Positions 38,301 through 49,110 of a stretch of 64,000 nucleotides of DNA are shown piece after piece. The notes under the pieces are model-generated. The model was not told where the DNA came from. It saw only the letters and a program-made list of their open reading frames with translations, and ran no database searches. Source of the DNA: Tubulanus polymorphus (lineage: Eukaryota > Nemertea > Palaeonemertea > Tubulaniformes > Tubulanidae); the NCBI RefSeq assembly GCF_964204645.1, contig NC_134031.1:19093307-19157306 (forward strand), in the 5' to 3' direction. Within the stretch, counting starts at the first letter, position 1; every line of letters starts with the position of its first letter. The position numbers and the translations under genes were made by a program.

Positions 38301-41300
38301 GTCCCTCAAAACTGAAGATTTCAATGAAATCAATTTGAAGGTAGTTTTTGATTGAGTTTTGTTTGTGTCCACTACAGTTTACAGTGTTCATTTCCGACGT
38401 TCCGATCAAGCATCGCCTTCAAAATCTGAACAAGTTGTAAGTATCTCTAAAATCATTATAAGATCTCTCATCCTTCTCTCATAGTGCTAGGAAATCAGGA
38501 TAAGTTCCGAATTTCAAAACATGATTTGCTGATTTGAAAATAAAGGGCAACTTTCTTCAGCAATCTTTTATGAAATCACCTTTATCGTCCAGTCAACATT
38601 GAAATGTTGACTTTCCTGTAGTATGATGGCATCTGTTCATGGCCATCTAAGAAAATTGAAAAAATCTGGAAATTTGATAGTGGGAACAATGAAATCTATT
38701 CTCCTATGAGATGAAGAATATTGTTTGAAAATCTTGTGATGAACATTTTAGCTGCAAATGGAAGAGACGGTCGAATCAATCGTTCAGCAACTTCTCGAAC
38801 AACAAGAACAACGCTTACAACAACAACAACAACACCAGATGGCAGCAGCAGCAGCTCATAAACAACAAGCAGACGATTTAGAGAAATCACGAAATCAGAA
38901 AACGACGAATACAGTTACAGTTTTACCTCAGGGAGCTACAATAGGTAACTTATCATAATTTTACGGAATCATTGAAGTCAGGTCTTCATTAGTGACTAAT
39001 CATAATTTTACTGAACGTAGTAGAGACTCTTAGCTGGTTTATTTTATAGTAACTCGAAGGTGGTTAACAAATTTCAATTTTCTTTACCTATAGGTGGCAG
39101 TAGTGTGTTAGCAGTTAGTTCAGTTCAGACGTCAAGTAGCGGGGGTCAGTCACTGACGGCGGCGACCCCCGGGACAGCAGCAGCAGGCCTAGCGGGCACG
39201 CCGGTCATTTTAAATCTACAAAATGGCAACGGTTTACTCATCTTCTCAGGGCAAACTATTCAAATTCCCATGACGACGACGACATCAATGGCAGCTAACC
39301 ACTCTACTCCACACCATCAGCAACAGCAATCCGTGAGTAACAGTATTCATACTACGTTATTTACAATAGCCGTGATCACACGGAGATGATTTGCTTTGTA
39401 TCAGACCCAAGTCAAATTTGGCCCGTGCCTCATTTTAAATGTAAACCACTCACTCGATACTAAACAATACTTAAAGAAATGAAGTGATTCACTTGCAATA
39501 ATTTGACCCGTGCTAAAATTTGGTTTGGGCCTGGTCCAACATTTTTGATCGGGCCAAACAGGCCATGTGAACAGGGCCGAATTTGGCACGAGGCAAATTT
39601 GGCCCAGGTCTCAATTAAGTTTGTTCTAATTAAAAATGGACCTAGGATTCCCGTGATGAGTCCAAGCTAAACTGGTCCATGCAGGAAACAAAGATTGATT
39701 AACATGATTATGATAACGATAATACATGTAGATATGTTATGTTTGTTCAGGTATCGCCATCTATTGGTAACGATATGAAACTGCAGCGAGACGTCGAGAA
39801 TACCGTCGTCAACAACGGCAGACAACAATCAGCATTTATAAATCACCGAACGATTGAGACTAGCGATACTCGAGCGTATTCCTCGGCGATGGACGTTTAT
39901 AACGACAATAACAAACAAACTCCGGTAACGTGCGACTCTCCGCCGAAAACAGATTCATTCATGGATCTACAGTTAACACACGACGATATCCAGGACGCGT
40001 TATCCGCGAGTCTACCGGAGATAACATCGTCGAATCATTCGATCGCGAACATGGACGGATTAGAGTCGTCTGCTCCGTCGGGCGCCGTGACGACCAACGC
40101 GTCGAACATCGGAGATTTAAACATCGATGCATTTGATTATTTTCTCGATCTCGAGGATTTAGATGCGATCGAACCGGATTTGTTGCCGACTGCGACCGAT
40201 AACAATGATCACGCCGGACAGCAGACGCATCTGTCGGATTCCGATAAAAAGAATCAGGCGGGAATCGCGAATATAACAGACTATAGTCCGGATTGGTCGT
40301 ATCCTGAGGTATGTATCATCAACACCTAATCATTAGTTCCTTTCTATGGTTTACTTGTTTTCTGACCTGCAGCTTATGAACTGACTCCAGGGTCAGCAGC
40401 ACAGTCAACACATAGATTTATCAGTCTAAGCTCAGAGTCTAAGCTTAATCTTACTACTTAAGACCATGGAACTGTTGAACTAAGATGGTCTTGGACTGGT
40501 CGAAAATATAACTATGATGATAGCTATTTGACATTGCAACTGAGCCGCTACTATTTTGCCACAACATTCTAGTTTCAATTTCCATTTATTTGCTTTCAAT
40601 TACCGGTATCTCTAAATTCAATATTCAATTATCAGATTTGATTTATCTCTGCATGGATCTGATCTGAATGTAGATTTAAGGATTCTAGGTTTACAAAATG
40701 TGTTTAGTATATATGATTATCTATATAATGTGTGATGTATTTGTAGGGTGGAACTAAAGTGTTAATCACTGGTCCGTGGTACTCGACCACCTCACCATAT
40801 ACGTGTGTATTCGATGGAGTATCTGTGCCCGCTACTCTAGTCCAAAGTGGTGTATTGCGTTGTGTTTGTCCAGGTATATATCTCAAAACAGAAAACGAGA
40901 TCTCGAAATCGAGTCAATAATTTTCGAGCGTTGTATATATTCGCGATGGTTCTATTTTCAGCGCATGCTCCCGGTATCGTGACATTCCAAGTTGCTTGTG
41001 AAGGTTATGTGATCTCAAACGCTTGTTCTTTCGAGTACAGAATACACGAACGTACGAAGCCGTCTGCTGATAAGAAGGCTTGGGTTATTTCTGACGGTAC
41101 GTTCCGACACAACTTCCTATTATTTTGATAGATTTTTCTCATACCAATGATGAATATTTTCTCATTGTTTTCAGATAAAGAATTCAAGCTAGCTCTGTTG
41201 GATAAGCTCTCTGAGATAGAGAAATGTCTAGTCAAACCGAATTCATCCACTAATTCACAGGTATGTCTACCACTCGTTACTAGTCTGTATTCAGCGGTAT

Positions 41301-44300
41301 GGTCACCACATCAATCCATGGTTCATGGGTTTGAATGAGTTTCTTAGTCAATAGTTTTTTCCTGGCTTCTTTGTTCATAAAAAGAAACCCCAAATAACTA
41401 GTTACAATGACAAAAAGTAAAACTATGAGAGTTATCATCCTGTCTCAATTCTATCATAGCCATTTTCAAAATTGTGTCTATCTAACTGTAAACTTTGAAA
41501 ATCACTCATCGAGTTAGTTGAAATATCAAGGCTCTCGTAGTTTTATTTCATAGTTTCGGGTTTCTTTAATTGAATCAGATGGTCACTTGTCTATGGAAAC
41601 CCTCAAGTCCTTTAAGAGCGGAAAAGAAATAGGAATGCTGAACCTATTAAACCACTGTGTAGTTAGATTCAGGGATGTAAAATTCTAATGATTGGAAACG
41701 AATGATTTTCAGATCTCAAAACCGTTAACTACAATGATTGACGCGTTTGAACAGCACTGTATTGATTATTGCGTAGAGTGTAGTTTAAGAGCGTGGTTAC
41801 CGCTCAGTCAATTACCGATTTCATCATCCGACTATAAAGGAATGACTCTGTTACACCTGGCAGCGGCGTTAGGATACAGTCATCTCATACAAACGCTGAT
41901 TAAATGGAGGAACGAACGTCCGAGTATTGTGTTAGAATACGAGGTCGACGCGTTATCCCTAGATAACAACTCTTCAACACCATTTGTGAGTATAGAAAGT
42001 CTTTTCATTATGAAGTCATAACTTAGTTCATAAGTGGTAATAAATCTTAAGACTGGTCTTAAGATTGACTGTAGAACTAAAAGAGCTTAGACTGGTCTTA
42101 TTTGTTAGACTGGCCATGGAACCAAAAAGAAACTTAGACTGGTCTTTAGGTGTTAGATTGTTTATAGTACCAAAAGGAGCTTAGACTTGTCTTAAGTTGT
42201 AAGATTGGTTGTAAAACCAAAATCAGCTTAGATTGGCCTTAAGTTGTTAGATCAACCAAAATGAGCTTAGACTGGTGTTAAATCCATGTCCTGATTGTGC
42301 AACTGTTTCGGTCCTGGTTGGTGAGGTAGATTTAGGGATGATCATATTGAACTCACTGTTTTGAGGTCTATTCAAATTGTATTTCGTGTATTGTAGGCGT
42401 GGGCGTGTGGTTTGAATAAGATTGAAACGTCAGTCGTTCTGTACAGATGGAATCAGAGCGCTGTTAACGTGTGTTCCAGCGACGGAATGATGCCTCTGAC
42501 TCTCGCTTCAAACTACGGTAATCGCGCGTTGATAGAACGCATTCAAAAACTACGAACTTCAATCGAGAATTCCTCGCGCGATGTGTTCCGTGAACCGACC
42601 GCATTCGGCTTCAGTAAATACACGAACAGTTCTCCGCCGCCATCGTTCTCCGGTTTAACGAGTTCCCGCACGACCGTCGAAGTCGCCGCGACGACCAAGG
42701 GAAAGAATAGTTCGTCGTCTGCCGCGAAATCTAAACGCGCCGAACGTCTGCGAAAACGTCTGTCGGTTGAAATATTCCCGAGCGTCTCGAAAACGACCGC
42801 CGACCCGACCTCGACTGGTCGCAATCTAGACGAGCCGATGTCGGCTAGTCTCCGCTCGGCGAACTCCGACCCGCATCTTACGGCGTCCCTCGACGCGATG
42901 ACCTCCAGAGATAATCCGATGTTTTCGTCATCGAATATGGGCGGAGCTAACGATTTCGGGGGCCTGCCAATCACGTTCATGCAGACGGAATGTCAACAAC
43001 TCGCGAGTAAAGACACCGAACCGAAACACAGCGCGATGGATACAGGTAAAATATTCACATCCTACCTCGACAGGGATTCAAACCTGATGGCATCGATACA
43101 TACTCTTCTATAGCACAAATCCCTGCCTGAATAGACAAAATGAAAAACACCACCCTGATGATGTCAGAAATGTTTCATTATTAGCCCGGGTTGTTTTGTT
43201 TTGTATAAAGAAGCAATCTTACCGATGCTGCATGTTTTTCATGCTGCTAACCTGGCTTATCGGGCAGGAATTTGCAATTGAGAGATAAGAGAAGATTACA
43301 AAGTTCTGAAGAATTAATGATTATATTTTCGTTATAGATCGTAGTGAGAGTCCATTCATCGACGTCGAGCGAATCTCGTCGGACGAGGACGATCTGAAAT
43401 CTCGCCGCGGCGCCGGTGAATCAAGCGCGGCCGGTGATCATAAGAATCAGATGGTAACGTTAGCGAAACAGATTATAGCAGCGATGCCTGAACGAATTAA
43501 ACTATCACCGAGTCGCAGTGACGATAGCGGCATCGTACGGGATCGTAGCTCCTCGTACGGGTCTCTCGTCTCGAATTGTGAAATATCGCAGTCCGTCTGC
43601 ACCGACGAATCAGCCATGTCTGCGCCGCTAGGGGGCGCTGATAGCTTAGCATTTGATGAATATAGGTACGTATCGGTATAAGAAAGAAAACCTAAATTTC
43701 CCTGACACTTGACCAAAACATCCCTCATTACATAATATGATATCCTCAATGGGAAATCCAAAATCCTTATTTTCTATCATCTCTGACCTTCACCAAGAAT
43801 CTTAGTGTCTGATGTACCACAGACACTAAGATGCGAACGACATTTTCTCGATACTTTTAGATCACTGCAGCTTTAAACCACCAGAAATCCAGTTTCACTA
43901 AACCGATTGTGAAAAATAAACTATCGTTACAAACCTCATACATTCAGTTTTCTTATTATTATATTCATTTGGAGGTTCATTCATCATAGTCCGTGCTTGA
44001 TGCGATATAAATACAGAAATAGCAAAAATGACACCATTTTTTCACTTTGAAACTAGGCATTGTAACACTGTAGTTCGTTAGCAACAAGACAACTTGAGCG
44101 ATGCGTGTCTCATCGCTAAACAGCGCATCATTTTTGTATCTTAAATTTAATCGTACTAAAATCAGATTTATCGTCAAAATGTTATAATGAACAAACGTAA
44201 GACATCATAAGGTTAGTGTAGATAGTTTATTCATCAAAATCGGTTGTTTATTTGCTGAGATATCGCAGTTTGAACACGGACAAAAAAGCCGACCAAATTC

Positions 44301-46592
44301 TGGTCGGCAACTGTACAGCGAATTTGAATGCACGCGTCTGGGTGGTTGGTTACACTAGGATCGTAGAGCGACGGAGATCACTGGTGGAGACAACCGCTGC
44401 CAGTGCTGGGTGAACTCTGACCATAAATTCCCTGATTAGATTATAAGATACCGGTATCCTCTATGAAGGCTGTTTCTTATCAAGAGGTTCCTTTTGCTAC
44501 AGCAAGAACAAGATGCCAAAACTTCCCTGATTTAATTATAAGGTATCCTCAGTGGAAGCGGTTTGTTATTGAGAGGTTCATTTTGTCACTCATCACCAGC
44601 AAGAACAACAAGATGCCAAAACTTCCCTGATTTAATTATAAGGTATCCTCAGTGGAAGCGGTTTGTTATTGAGAGGTTCATTTTGTCACTCATCACCAGC
44701 AAGAACAACAAGATGCCAAAACTTCCCTGATTTAATTATAAGGTATCCTCAGTGGAAGCGGTTTGTTATTGAGAGGTTCATTTTGTCACTCATCACCAGC
44801 AAGAACAACAAGATACCAAAAATTGAAATTCCTTGAATCTTCCCAAATTTGAAGCTAAATCGAAAAAACTTCCCGTGTTTTATTCATGTATCGTTGTTAA
44901 ATATTGTCTATTGATGTAGGTATAGCGCGGACATAGGGACTCCGGCTTCGTCGCTGAGTCCTGACTCCTCGTGTCTTCAGAGTCCTCTCAGTTTCCTGCT
45001 CGACTCCCCACCGCCGACTATGTCAGAGTTTCAAGAATATTTCAACGCGCCATCGACTTACATGGAGAAAGACTTTTCGCAACTGACTTTATCCGGTAAA
45101 ACAATCGAAGAATGGAAATCAATGTTCGACGTAATGAGGAAAGAATTTTACAGTTTTACAAAATTTTTCGAATTTTCAGACCACGAACAGAGAAGACTTT
45201 ACGAAGCGGCGAAGATAATTCAGAATTTCTACCGTCAATATAAAGATCGGCAACAACAACAGAATCAACGTATTAAAGAGATTGAAGCGGCCATCTTGAT
45301 TCAGAGTTACTACAGACGTTACAAACAGGTACATATATTACAGTCGTTCCCGCAGTGCCGGGAAATCGGGAAAAACTTTGGAATTTCAAAATTATATTTC
45401 CTGGTTTGTAAACATTTGTAAATATTATATGAGTTTCCTCTAATCTGGGAAATATTCAGAAATATTTGGGAAATTCATTTTACACTTTTTCATGTAGCAT
45501 TGTTCCGGAATGTCCATAACTTTTTCCATGTCTCCATGCCTACCAACTGAAGTTTTTTTCAAATCATCAAAAATTAGAAACATTTGAAAAATAGGCTTGG
45601 AAACATGAACATTCAAATTATGGGGTCACTTTATCTCCATATTCTATTGACGACCAACAAAGTTGAACTAGACATTACCTGTTTGTTGAAATAGACATTA
45701 CCTGTTTTCAAGTTTAATGATTTGATACCTCATTATTTCAGTACGCGTACTATAAGAAGATGTGTCAAGCGGCTGTTCTGATTCAGAGTCAGTTCCGTAG
45801 TTATCAAGTTCAGAAGAAATACAAACGAAGTCGCGACGCGGCGACCGTCATTCAGAATCAATACCGCGCTTACAAAGAACACGAACGTTTTAAAAAGTCA
45901 CGCGACGCCGCGAAAATTATACAACAAAGATTTCGATACAGGTGAATATCAGTCGGATTGAGAGGGAAAAGACATCTGCTGATGCTGCCCTGAGTAGCAT
46001 TCAGTAGATTGAGGAGAAAAACTAATCTTGTTCAGTATCAGTTTGATGAGACTTTGTCAAATGTGATAGAATACGTTTTCATGTTTTGGTTTTACCTATA
46101 CCGTCTGCGTCTGCTTTCTTTTAGTCGGGCCTTTCGGGCTGCTACTGATAGGCAGTGTTACTGCTATGCCCTTTCGAGGAAGTTAACTGACAATGCTATA
46201 AGTCTTGAATTCGGGATAATTGTTGTTTGAATATTTTACAGGAGTCATTATCAGCGTAAACAGGGAGGAGGACAAGACGTGTCTCGATCCATGCAGAATT
46301 TAATGCGACAATCGGTGGATAGGTAAATATAAAACCATCGTTTCGTCCCCTCCAGCCATCGATCCATCGAGAATCACATTTAACAGTGCATCGTGAGTGA
46401 CTGACCTAGCTGGTTCTAACGACAGTTCTAGCATGCCTACTAATTTAAACTATCCCAGAAAGAGAGAACAAAAAATGGAGAATGCCAAGTTTAGTTTAAA
46501 ATCGGATGTGTTTATATTGTTTTCAGTTATTATAACTTCGGTCTATATTCAATGATGAGACCTGAGATTTGGGAGAGGTAAAACACGATATA

Positions 46593-46623
<31 letters not shown>

Positions 46624-49110
46624 GTATATTTAATATAAACATTATTTCCTCAACTAATCGCAGTACTGTATTATTACTACTGTTCACACTATTACTACAC
46701 CACTATCCCTTCAACCTCAGTCAAACAGCTTCAAATATAACCAAGTTATTTGTTGTATTTTATTCATCTATTGTAAAATGGCTGAACTTCAACCCTTGGT
46801 GCTCTAGGTGAAGTCATAATTCTTTGGCTGAATGTTGTATGACACCAGGATTAAAGTTTAGATAACTATTCAAATAGCTTCTAATCTACGTAACTTGCTC
46901 CTGGTCTATAAAACTGGCCCCTACTCTGTAAACTCAAAAGGTTTGGCTAAGATGTCCTGGTATTGTGATAACTTTCTTACTGGTCTGTAGTTCAGAGGGA
47001 TAGATAACAGTCATAACCGGGATCATTTTTTCCCAAGAAGCAGTAAATCCTGCAAAGAGAAAACTTAGTCGATTTTTTTGGTCCTGTTAACTAGAAAAAA
47101 AAACAAGCATTTTAGAAAATACTGAATTAATCTTTTTTTTGTATTTGTTGTAAAGGTTTCATTAGTAGCGGTAAAAATGTCAATATTTTTCCCCCAAATC
47201 TCAATGTGTTCATTTATCAAATGCACCAATTGGACCCACAACAACAACATCTTACAACCCTCGTTTTATATACATTTTTAACTGTTACTTATTTTCTAAA
47301 AAAAAAGATTAACTGAACTTTTTTCTCACTGTGTGTTTTATATTTATTGATAGATTTTAAACAATTTAAGTCAGAAACTTCAGGATCCAGTTCCACATTT
47401 GAGAGTTCGAGTTGACTCAAAAATAGTTCCTTAAACTCTGAGTCAAATTTTTAAACCCTAGAGAGCCAACTCCAAGGAGGAGGAGCAAAATAAATATTGA
47501 AACATACCAATCCCCTTAGAATTAGGTTCGAAAACAAAAACAAGAATAGTAAAAAAAAATTTTACTAATAATGAGAGCATAGAGCGTTGACCTACGTAGC
47601 CAGTAGTAGGAGATAAGATACAAGATCCCCAGGCCCTGGGTTCCAGGGTCTTACAAATGCATTCCCTATTACTTATCTTACTGCTTAATAGACACCTAAT
47701 ACATCCAAATTCACGATAGGCGCTCTAGGGCTAACTCTGGACTGTGGAACTGGGTTCACTATCGCAGCTGTATTAGTTTAATTCCATATTTCAAATGACC
47801 GGCGATGCAACTGAAATGATTTAGTCTTTTAATGTTGCACATATTGATATCACTGAGCAACTGATCGTAAACATGGAAAGGATATTTGGGAAACAACATT
47901 TACGGCCCTAGAATATAATATCTAGAATTAAGGTAGAAACGGAAGCTTTTATCTAAACACTGAATTTATAATGATATTTCATCATATATTCACTTAACGC
48001 TACACAGTAAAATCTGGGAATTAATGCATGCAGTTCGGGTGAGTGAGAGTGATCCCTGCAGCTTATCATATCGACGGCTAGTTAGAAATCATTGACCATT
48101 ATATTAACGCTGACCCATTTCTCAGACAAGATGTCTGCCTATGTAAATCCTCGTCATGACATAATACTCATGATAACTTTTCTTAACGGGTATTAATGAT
48201 TATGTCATTGGTGGAATTGTTATGGCAGCCATCATTGTTGTTTTGCAGTAATGAGTCAATGATTTCTGACCCCTTGTAATCGATGTGATCAGTAACAGTA
48301 TGGTATATATATACATGTAGATACTCAGTAGTCAATGTAGCATGAGTTTTTATTTATGAATTTTGTGGTGATTTTAGTTTTTATTTTAGTTGAATGTTTG
48401 AAGGCAGGTTTTCGAGCAGTTCTATTATTTCATCACGGCTTATTTACTGCTGCCTAGCTTCATCTGTGGTTCAATTCCTGTAAACTGTAAATCTAGTCTG
48501 GTTTTTATATCAATCAATATATGTAGAAAAGTCTTTCTCAGTTCATTTTTTTTAGTTTCATGAGTAGATTGTTGTAATTAATTGATATTTCTTCGAAAAT
48601 TTCTCTTCTTACTCTTATAGTGCATTTATAGTAGCTAGCTATGTGTAGATGGTAGTAAATTTGTAAAATGTCATTTTTAATATGTGGTCCAAAAACTACC
48701 CTCCGTGCCCAGTTCTCGAGTCAACACTTAGGTTAGTAATTTTAGTAAATCATGAAATTAAGAACGAGTAAAACTAAGCTTATAAGTGTCGACTCATGAA
48801 CCAACCCCCGAAAGGTTATTCTTTCACAGTTCTAAATGAATCTATATATCATAAATTGATATATTTTCTTGTCTTTTTTTCCAGCACCGAGAACGAAGCA
48901 AACGAGAACGACTGCAACGACAAAGCAGTAACTCCAGTCAGTGATCAGCAGACGCCGCTTGCTCCAGTCAGTGATCGGCAGACGCTGTCCGCTCCAGTCA
49001 GCGATCGGCAGACGCCTGAACAGACGCAGCCTGACGCGGAACAGACTGTATCAGAGTCACCTCAATCAGAGAGCGGTGAAATTACTGATGAGATTCCCGG
49101 AAATAACTAG
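26291..49110 (+). CDS. CAMTA: Calmodulin-binding transcription activator (CAMTA), complete, 20 coding exons
   Basis: Exons: 26291-26333, 34108-34205, 36251-36454, 37004-37075, 37654-37792, 38378-38436, 38752-38944, 39094-39332, 39751-40308, 40747-40873, 40962-41096, 41175-41260, 41713-41985, 42397-43045, 43338-43665, 44920-45328, 45742-45941, 46242-46322, 46527-46577, 48885-49110. All are GT-AG and every phase agrees, giving about 1389 aa. Domains: CG-1 DNA-binding domain about 17-190 ([51 protein letters not shown]); Gln/Ala-rich region 206-270; acidic segment [18 protein letters not shown] in exon 9, probably activating; TIG fold about 536-620 ([13 protein letters not shown]); ankyrin repeats about 680-810 ([22 protein letters not shown]); [13 protein letters not shown]; then about five IQ motifs at 1175-1270 ([26 protein letters not shown]) for calmodulin. 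CAMTAs are nuclear calcium-responsive activators. Exons 18 and 19 (81 and 51 nt) start and end in phase 2 and can be skipped in frame. The last exon encodes a threefold PVSDRQT repeat. Exons 2-17 are secure; the first exon and the three last are inferred from phase. Confidence 0.93.
26334..27900. other. First part of the 7.8-kb CAMTA intron 1
   Basis: No exon seen. It holds the duplicated foldback at 27098-27366. A (CTG)n run of about eight units lies just upstream of exon 1 (26041-26067), and a second similar run lies later in the intron (30818-30845). Confidence 0.5.
27098..27366. mobile_element. Tandem pair of family A-like foldback elements
   Basis: Two near-identical 135-bp units, each starting AGTTGCACAGTCATGACTTA and ending CCATGACTATGCAACC or CCATAACTATGCAACC, the two ends being inverted to each other. 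The units differ at only a few bases, so the duplication is recent. Inner GTCTTAAG/CTTAAGAC motifs fold further. Confidence 0.8.
27920..28345. repeat. Compound minisatellite: 24-bp then 17-bp units
   Basis: 27920-28020 holds four to five copies of a 24-bp unit with TTGACATTGACAGGGACTGT. 28020-28345 holds about 18 copies of a 17-bp unit close to TCTCTGAATGTTGACAG. Two overlapping minus-strand frames of about 120 codons are artefacts of the repeat. Confidence 0.9.
29025..29345. repeat. 21-bp minisatellite
   Basis: About 15 units close to GATAATACAGGATGATACAG. Because 21 is a multiple of three, long frames stay open on both strands (Tyr/Ile/Pro-rich on the minus strand). They are not genes. Confidence 0.92.
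29650..29800. mobile_element. Family B foldback fragment
   Basis: CACTTGCCACAGCATCATTTTG here is the reverse complement of sequence in the family B copy at 53150-53375, and TCTGGTCCAGGCCAGTTTGATCCGGGCCAAAT follows. The right side runs into the 50-bp minisatellite. Confidence 0.5.
29811..30180. repeat. 50-bp minisatellite, about 7.4 copies
   Basis: Units contain TGTTTGGCGTCTACC and GTCAGTGTTTGATGTCTA, 50 bp apart from 29811. GTGGTATC ends each unit. Variation is mostly CCGTGG versus CCACGG. Confidence 0.93.
30418..30533. mobile_element. Foldback MITE family A, copy in CAMTA intron 1
   Basis: Inverted ends GGACCCAGTTCCACAGTCGTG and CACAACTGTGGAACCGGGCC, about 115 bp. The body AAAATGAACTAACTTTAACTC is shared with 15965-16082 and 50909-51020. 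Confidence 0.78.
31785..31995. mobile_element. Long palindromic hairpin element 2 with CTGATGA...GAAAC core on both strands
   Basis: About 211 bp, near-perfect palindrome with arms of about 100 bp. The ends are AATGAGAGAAATCCCACAAT and ATTGTGGGATTTCTCTCATT. CTGATGA (31894-31900), stem GGCTAA/TTAGCC (31902-31907 / 31914-31919) and GAAAC (31920-31924) lie on the plus strand. The left arm gives the same core on the minus strand. Non-coding. Confidence 0.78.
32935..33255. repeat. 23-bp minisatellite, about 14 copies
   Basis: Units near GAGTTAAGAGTCGCTAGGTC followed by ACT, repeated without spacers and with scattered substitutions. It is in CAMTA intron 1. Confidence 0.9.
33600..33890. repeat. 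About 26-29-bp minisatellite with a G run
   Basis: Units contain GATACCACGGTACA followed by GGGGCAGT or TGAGGCAAGTTT. The array begins with a run of about 10 G near 33610. It sits about 220 bp upstream of CAMTA exon 2. Confidence 0.85.
34206..36250. other. CAMTA intron 2, with a CpG-rich patch
   Basis: No exon recognised. 35690-35960 is unusually rich in CpG (CGCGCGCGCGGTGATACGCC near 35730) compared with flanking AT-rich DNA. A palindromic AT stretch TATATATATTTATATATA lies near 34616-34634. Confidence 0.45.
36548..36670. mobile_element. Family B foldback copy
   Basis: AATAGCGGTAATCACTGGAC at the left and a CTCGGCTATTGTATAACGG stretch at the right flank GATTTGACCCGTGCCAAAC and GGTCAAATTTTG, which are inverted to each other. 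It is in CAMTA intron 3. Confidence 0.5.
37190..37432. repeat. Polypyrimidine (CTCTCTC/CTCTCC)n tract
   Basis: About 240 bp of almost pure C/T on the plus strand in CAMTA intron 4. Long Ser/Leu-rich frames of 154 and 197 codons cross it and are artefacts. Confidence 0.92.
37927..38169. mobile_element. Long palindromic hairpin element 3 with CTGACGA...GAAAC core
   Basis: About 243 bp; arms of about 105 bp are nearly perfect reverse complements. The ends are ATAATAAGATAAAATCCCAC and GTGGGATTTTATCTTATTAT. The central 20-30 bp is not palindromic and holds CTGACGA (38049-38055), stem GATCTC/GAGATC (38057-38062 / 38069-38074) and GAAAC (38075-38079). It is in CAMTA intron 5. Confidence 0.78.
39370..39612. 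mobile_element. Family B foldback copy
   Basis: Between CAMTA exons. Starts ATAGCCGTGATCACACGG. It contains paired, inverted forms of CAAATTTGGCCCGTGCC / GGCACGAGGCAAATTTGG, and CCACTCACTCGATACTAAAC in the body. Related in reverse orientation to 53150-53375. Confidence 0.6.
41262..41345 (+). mobile_element. Possible tRNA-like SINE fragment
   Basis: TAGTCTGTATTCAGCGG followed about 30 nt later by GGTTCATGGGTTTGAATG resembles box A and box B of a tRNA-derived SINE. It directly abuts the donor of the preceding CAMTA exon. Weak. Confidence 0.18.
42025..42310. repeat. Degenerate tandem of about 65 bp with GACTGGTCTTA motif
   Basis: In a CAMTA intron. AGCTTAGACTGGTCTTAA and TTGTTAGATTGG motifs recur about four to five times, resembling the core of the 27098-27366 foldback units. 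Probably an old tandem expansion of that element. Confidence 0.55.
43800..44420 (-). mobile_element. Dispersed repeat family D, longest copy
   Basis: About 620 bp in a CAMTA intron, reverse-complementary to 5640-6085 over most of its length and similar to 20010-20700. It ends near CTGCCAGTGCTGGGTGAACT. Contains a small inverted pair GACCAAATTCTGGTC. No coding potential. Confidence 0.7.
44450..44825. repeat. Exact 100-bp tandem triplication plus a partial unit
   Basis: AGATGCCAAA ends units at 44520, 44620 and 44720, with a diverged end (AGATACCAAA) at 44820, so the period is exactly 100 bp. The three full units (44521-44820) are almost identical. The first, partial unit (44450-44520) is diverged. 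Recent expansion in a CAMTA intron. Confidence 0.93.
47382..47760. mobile_element. Family A foldback split by a nested insertion
   Basis: Left end AGGATCCAGTTCCACA and right end GACTGTGGAACTGGGTTC are inverted, but the element is about 380 bp instead of about 115. The extra middle includes a tRNA-like stretch (47575-47655). It lies in the last CAMTA intron. Confidence 0.6.
47575..47655 (+). mobile_element. tRNA-derived SINE head, degenerate
   Basis: GAGAGCATAGAGCGTTGACCTACG resembles a tRNA D-arm/anticodon stem (the usual ...TAGAGCGTTGRCCTACG form). CCCTGGGTTCCAGGGTC about 50 nt later resembles the T-arm with box B. The variable region is too long for a functional tRNA, so a SINE or pseudogene is favoured. 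Confidence 0.4.

Noticed and set aside
42543-42980. 145-codon minus-strand frame
   Set aside because: Antisense shadow of a CAMTA exon.
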